From NCBI GenBank assembly GCA_012295275.1, contig CM022669.1, positions 4,071,777 to 4,084,276 of the forward strand: a DNA stretch of 12,500 nt, written 5' to 3'. The DNA is from Chrysomallon squamiferum (taxonomy: Eukaryota; Mollusca; Gastropoda; Neomphalida; Peltospiridae). Both the position numbers and the translations under genes were made by a program. Shown here in pieces: positions 8,975 to 12,500 of the stretch (the first letter of the stretch is position 1; each line of letters opens with the position of its first letter). A model generated the notes under the pieces. It searched no databases, was not told the DNA's origin, and worked only from the letters and a program-made list of their open reading frames with translations.

Positions 8975-9141
8975 GTAAGTTGCTTTATTATATTTATTTA
9001 TTTAGTTAGTTATTTATTTATTTTGTTTGTTTTTTGTTTGTTTTTTGTTTGTTTGTTTGTTGTTTTGTTCTTCTTCTTCTTTTTGTTTGTTTGATTCTTC
9101 TTCTTGTTGTTGTTGTTGTTCTTCTTCTTCTTCTTCTTCTT

Positions 9142-9172
<31 letters not shown>

Positions 9173-9478
9173 TTATTATTATTATTATTATTATTGTTTT
9201 AAATTTCTTGTTTAGACACTGATAATAATAACGCTACAGCTATGCAATTTTGTTGAGCAAGTACCTGAAGTCATATACAAAAGTACCGAAAAACAAAAGA
9301 AGTGTATTCCAATCCTTGTTTATACTCCTCCATTCTTTCTCTTGTTTAGCACAAATCTTTATTTAACTGTAAGTACACTAAATAATTAATTCAGTTCTCC
9401 CTGGTTTAGTATTTAGAACTTTCTATGTGATATATATAGACGCCTACAGTTTATATAATCATAACTTATCCGTTTCAG
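8975..9478 (+). other. Coding intron 2 (504 bp)
   Basis: It opens GTAAGT and closes CCGTTTCAG. The first half is repeat DNA and the second half is unique AT-rich sequence. It interrupts a codon after the second base (phase 2). Confidence 0.75.
8985..9196. repeat. Polypyrimidine and trinucleotide tract, including (TTC) x17
   Basis: TTTA and TTTG tetranucleotides (8985-9060) change to mixed TTC/TTTG, then TTG (about 9105-9119), then about 17 pure TTC triplets (about 9120-9171), then TTA to 9196. It lies in coding intron 2, and the coding strand carries TTC (GAA on the template). Confidence 0.95.
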
Positions 9479-9758
9479 ACGAAGAATATACTCAGCGAGA
9501 CCGTCTACAACCGGAAGATACTTCGACACCACAAACGGTCTGCGCAGTCGCAACGGAGGCAACAGTCGTCGTCCGAGGACCGCGGGATCGTGGCTCACTG
9601 CCGGCTTGAAAATACAGAGTATTCAGCTCCATTCGAAAATGCCGTTGTTGGCCAAACGGCAAACCTTGCAAGAAAACCTCTTACAAAAACATCTAAATGC
9701 CGCTGTCTTAGAGCCGCAGGAAGACAGCGCAGAGACAAAACAGAAAAGAATGTTATAG
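9479..9758 (+). CDS. Unrecognised 251-residue basic protein, coding exon 3 and stop (residues 159-251)
   Basis: The exon starts after TTTCAG. Joining its first base to the CA left by exon 2 gives Gln 159, and the frame then stays open to TAG at 9756-9758. The three exons total 756 bases, exactly 252 codons. The encoded part is Arg/Ser/Thr/Gly-rich, with two similar turns, ARPSTTGR (165-172) and RPRTAGSW (190-197), which look like a short internal repeat. A predicted amphipathic helix with Leu/Gln/Lys spacing follows at about 212-235 (MPLLAKRQTLQENLL within it), then an acidic-to-basic tail ending KQKRML. RP-S/T-containing repeats are common in microtubule-associated and ciliary proteins, but that is only a hint. 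Another frame is also open across this exon (to 9784), so the phase argument decides the reading. Confidence 0.7.
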
Positions 9759-10100
9759 AAACGAATCCCAGTACAGACACTTAGAGTATAATGTGATTTG
9801 ACGACGCTACCCATCAGTATTATTTGTTACGACTATTACGATGTGTTTAACTTCTAGAAGGAGACCGAGAAACAAATAATAGACGCTTTTGAAGATTGCG
9901 TTAATCCGAATGATTTTAAGAGCACACAATTTCAGATGTTTTTGCGTGGTAGGAAGCTTTTGACACTAAATTTTAGTCGTTTTAAGCCTGATCAAAACAT
10001 TTGTTATCTTGTTAAATGAAATCCACTTTTGTTAAATTTTCTCTCTCTCTCTCTCTCTGGCCTCAGTTCTTTGCTAATAATAAAGTATCTCAGTAAAATG
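9759..10100 (+). other. Putative 3' untranslated region
   Basis: AT-rich sequence with no further splice signals that extend a frame. It contains a short CT tract (10041-10058) and ends near the AATAAA signal. The cleavage point is estimated, not seen. Confidence 0.5.
10079..10084 (+). terminator. Polyadenylation signal AATAAA
   Basis: A canonical hexamer about 320 bases after the stop, followed within 30 bases by a GT-containing stretch (GAGTCTGTATT). Another AATAAA occurs at 10528-10533 and could serve a longer transcript; in DNA this AT-rich either could be coincidental. Confidence 0.5.
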
Positions 10101-11127
10101 ATGACCTCACGAGTCTGTATTAAAAAGATGATGATTTCATGCATAGAAATGCAAGAAAAAAACACCTAAAAATCCTCAGATGCAGAGTAAATCATTGTAG
10201 TCTATTCAAAATTCTTTTGCATTTTGATTCGATATTAAGTCAAACTATATTTTAGTTATTTGTATGAAAAACAAAATTACACTGATTAATTTCAATATAT
10301 TTTCAGTCAAAATGTTCGAAAGCATTTAAGAAAATATAATTGTTATTATTAGTTGTTTTTTCTAAAAAAAAAAGTTTAACTTACTTGTGCATTCTAAAAA
10401 CAATAATATATTATATTTTTCATGCATTTTAAAATCTATTTTACATTATTTATTCACTTCAGAGAAATTTCCACTATTAATCACTTGAAAAATTCATATT
10501 AAAAATGTATTTGAATTAGCAAAGTAGAATAAATATTGATGTACATACTTATTATAATCTATTTTATACCTCATCTTATATATTCATCGTTAATATGCTT
10601 TTTATTATATGTTTAATCTGTTTATTGTTTGTGATGGTAAGAATATTATCAAAAACTGAAAATAATTGTGAAATCGTATTTATAATTTTCTTATTAACGC
10701 ACATGCTAGAATTTTCTAATATATATATATATATATTATTTTTTTTTTTTAGTGAAATAGTATAATTTAATCTGTGATACCTGTTACTTTGTTTTCACTG
10801 ACATCTCTGATGTAGTATTGTTTTAAAATATGATTTTCTGATTAGGTACAAATTAATGCATTCAGGGATAGCATAGGGACATACCATTATTTTCGTGTTT
10901 TTTTTTTTTTAATGAACCTTATTTCAGACACATTCATAATAATAATGACACTCGCTCTTTCTAAAATTCTTCATCCGCCTGTATTCTGAATATTTCCTAA
11001 TAGCGGTACTATTTTCTCATCTTTTCCCTCTCACAAACAGCTTTGTGATTATAAAGTGTGATGATTATGTAATGAATCATGGGTTGTCATTTTCATCTTT
11101 TTTATTTTGTGCACGTGTCCTTATCTT

Positions 11128-11129
<2 letters not shown>
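10101..11129. other. AT-rich intergenic DNA
   Basis: About 1 kb with no gene. It holds a short TA run followed by poly(T) (about 10720-10751) and another T run near 10900. No element ends, RNA genes or exons are recognised. Confidence 0.45.
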
Positions 11130-11171
<42 letters not shown>

Positions 11172-11172
11172 C

Positions 11173-11244
<72 letters not shown>

Positions 11245-11275
11245 GTAATAATAATAATAATAATAATAGTATTAA
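11130..11275. repeat. (AAT)n microsatellite, about 145 bp
   Basis: Nearly 50 AAT/ATA units with rare interruptions (an ATC near 11170 and AGT near 11245 and 11268). Open frames reading Asn or Ile repeats come from it. Confidence 0.95.
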
Positions 11276-11341
11276 TAATTTTACAGTGTCATAACGTTTT
11301 GTCAATTATATCCTCATTTAGGTTAATATAGACTTCAGTTC

Positions 11342-11394
11342 ATAAATAAATAAATAAATAATGGTCAACATTAGTTAATATACTGATGAGTCGT

Positions 11395-11468
<74 letters not shown>

Positions 11469-11484
11469 GTCTATCTGTCTATCT
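11342..11484. repeat. (AAAT)n and a (TTTA)n(TCTA)n(TCTG) compound tract
   Basis: A short AAAT run (11342-11361) is followed, after about 30 unique bases, by TTTA units (about 11394-11425), TCTA units (about 11426-11467) and TCTG/TCTA units to 11484. Confidence 0.9.
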
Positions 11485-11930
11485 AATGGGCAGGCGACAA
11501 CGAAAAAACAAAATGGCAGCCTCGGTTAATAGCACCTCCTCGTTATAATGTTATAAGTGCTGTCTGTCAGCACTAACAAACTTAGCTTGTCTTCTGAAAC
11601 AAACAAATAAAACAGTTATTTTTAGAAATACAACAGTCATTTAGTAATTTTATTTTCTCCTCAACAGGGTCATTTATAATAATAGAAATTTATTTTTGTT
11701 ATTTTTTTATGTTCCCACCTACAAATCTTTTTTATTTTTATTTTTATTTAAGAATGATACACGTTTTGTTGATATTTTTAATAAATATTACATTCTGACA
11801 AATACATTTATTAGAACACTTTAGACTGTATATATATATATATATATATTTTAATATAATATTTTCAGCTACAAAATTACTTGAAGAGAGATAAGATTTA
11901 TTTAGATTATTATATTTTGTTCGCATAAAT
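11485..11930. other. Unique AT-rich segment with a small hairpin
   Basis: The first 100 bases are less AT-rich. A perfect inverted repeat, AGTGCTG (11556-11562) and CAGCACT (11568-11574), flanks a five-base loop, just after a doubled TTATAA. The rest is AT-rich, with a TA run at about 11827-11850. No gene is recognised. Confidence 0.4.
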
Positions 11931-12210
11931 AAAATCATTTAGAAGGATGTAAATTTAATTAGGAATATAATTATGTTCTCACCAAATTCAATGAGAATAA
12001 TGTCAAATTAATTTGGAATAATGCAAAATGTATTTGGAATAATGTCAAATTAATTTGGAATAATGTTAAAAATTCATTTAGAATATAATATTGTGTTGTC
12101 TTCAACCGAATCATTTAGAAAGACAAAAATGTATTTAATAATGTTATTACGTTCTCGTCAAAATCATTCAGAATGATACAAAAATGTATTTAATTTATTA
12201 TAATGTGCTT
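11931..12210. repeat. Decayed tandem array, unit about 52 bp, with a nested shorter repeat
   Basis: AAATCATTTAGAA-like unit starts appear near 11932, 11984, 12071, 12109 and 12160, with 51-52 bp between the best pairs. Units continue with AAAATGTATTTAATAATGTT-like sequence and a GTTCTCGTC or GTTCTCACC end (about 11975 and 12150). Inside, GGAATAATG with CAAATTAATTT is reiterated over about 11994-12066 at a shorter period, so a partial secondary amplification took place. Confidence 0.65.
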
Positions 12211-12275
12211 ACTTTAAATACGTTAGCAAATAACCCGTTCGCCTTTTTTTTTTTCCGTGGCTTCTCAGTTATATA

Positions 12276-12500
12276 CATACTGGAATAGTACATATGTTGT
12301 TATACTGGAATAGTACATATGTTGTTATACTGGAATAGTACATATGTTGTTATACTGGAATAGTACATATGTTGTTATACTGGAATAGTACATATGTTGT
12401 TATACTGGAATACTACATATGTTGTTATGCTGGAATAGTACATATGTTGTTATGCTGGAATAGTACATATGTTGTTATGCTGGAATAGTACATATGTTGT
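12276..12500. repeat. 25-bp minisatellite, nine copies, continuing past the window
   Basis: Nine head-to-tail 25-bp units fill 225 bp exactly and run off the end. The unit is TATACTGGAATAG followed by TACATATGTTGT, and holds the palindrome ACATATGT. Copy 1 has C for its first base, copy 6 has TACTAC for TAGTAC, and copies 7, 8 and 9 share TATGC for TATAC. Otherwise the copies are identical, so expansion is recent. Confidence 0.97.

Noticed and set aside
9027-9222. Ser/Tyr- or Leu/Ile-rich frames on the plus strand
   Set aside because: They come from the TTC/TTA tract inside intron 2 and lie between confirmed splice signals.
11079-11331. Asn- and Ile-homopolymer frames
   Set aside because: They come from the AAT microsatellite.
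12276-12500. Possible CRISPR array from regularly repeated units
   Set aside because: The repeats are contiguous with no spacers, and the context is a eukaryotic nuclear genome. It is a minisatellite.

Overview
The window reads as nuclear DNA of an animal, most likely a cephalopod mollusc of the octopus kind. That is an inference. It rests on AT-rich, gene-poor sequence, a very high load of long pure or compound microsatellites (ACAT, AAAT, GATA/GACA, CT, CA, AAT and TTC types), a pogo/Tigger-type DNA transposon remnant, and one gene split by GT-AG introns. No bacterial operon, rRNA, tRNA or CRISPR array is visible.

Layout. 1-1070 is a decayed tandem array with a unit near 71 bp. 1070-2700 is AT-rich non-coding DNA with several simple repeats. 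2700-3490 is a CpG-retaining, mostly unique block that could be a promoter or untranslated first exon. 3540-4200 is dominated by compound microsatellites. 4548-5292 is an internally deleted Tigger-like element, bounded by TA, that carries only the DNA-binding N-terminus of its transposase on the minus strand. 5300-7350 alternates microsatellites with short unique stretches. 7350-7996 is unique sequence leading into the gene.

The only gene I can build is on the plus strand. Its coding exons are 8099-8258, 8659-8974 and 9479-9758, preceded by untranslated exon sequence from about 7997. The three exons join in phase at consensus splice sites (756 coding bases, 251 residues plus stop), and a canonical AATAAA lies at 10079. 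The predicted protein is basic, rich in Ser and Arg, soluble and probably largely disordered. I do not recognise its family.

Downstream, 10100-11930 is AT-rich non-coding DNA with a long AAT tract and a TTTA/TCTA/TCTG tract. 11930-12210 is a decayed tandem array with a unit near 52 bp. 12276-12500 is a clean 25-bp minisatellite, nine copies visible, cut by the window edge. Nothing shows the repeats working with the gene, but both coding introns are largely built from microsatellite DNA.
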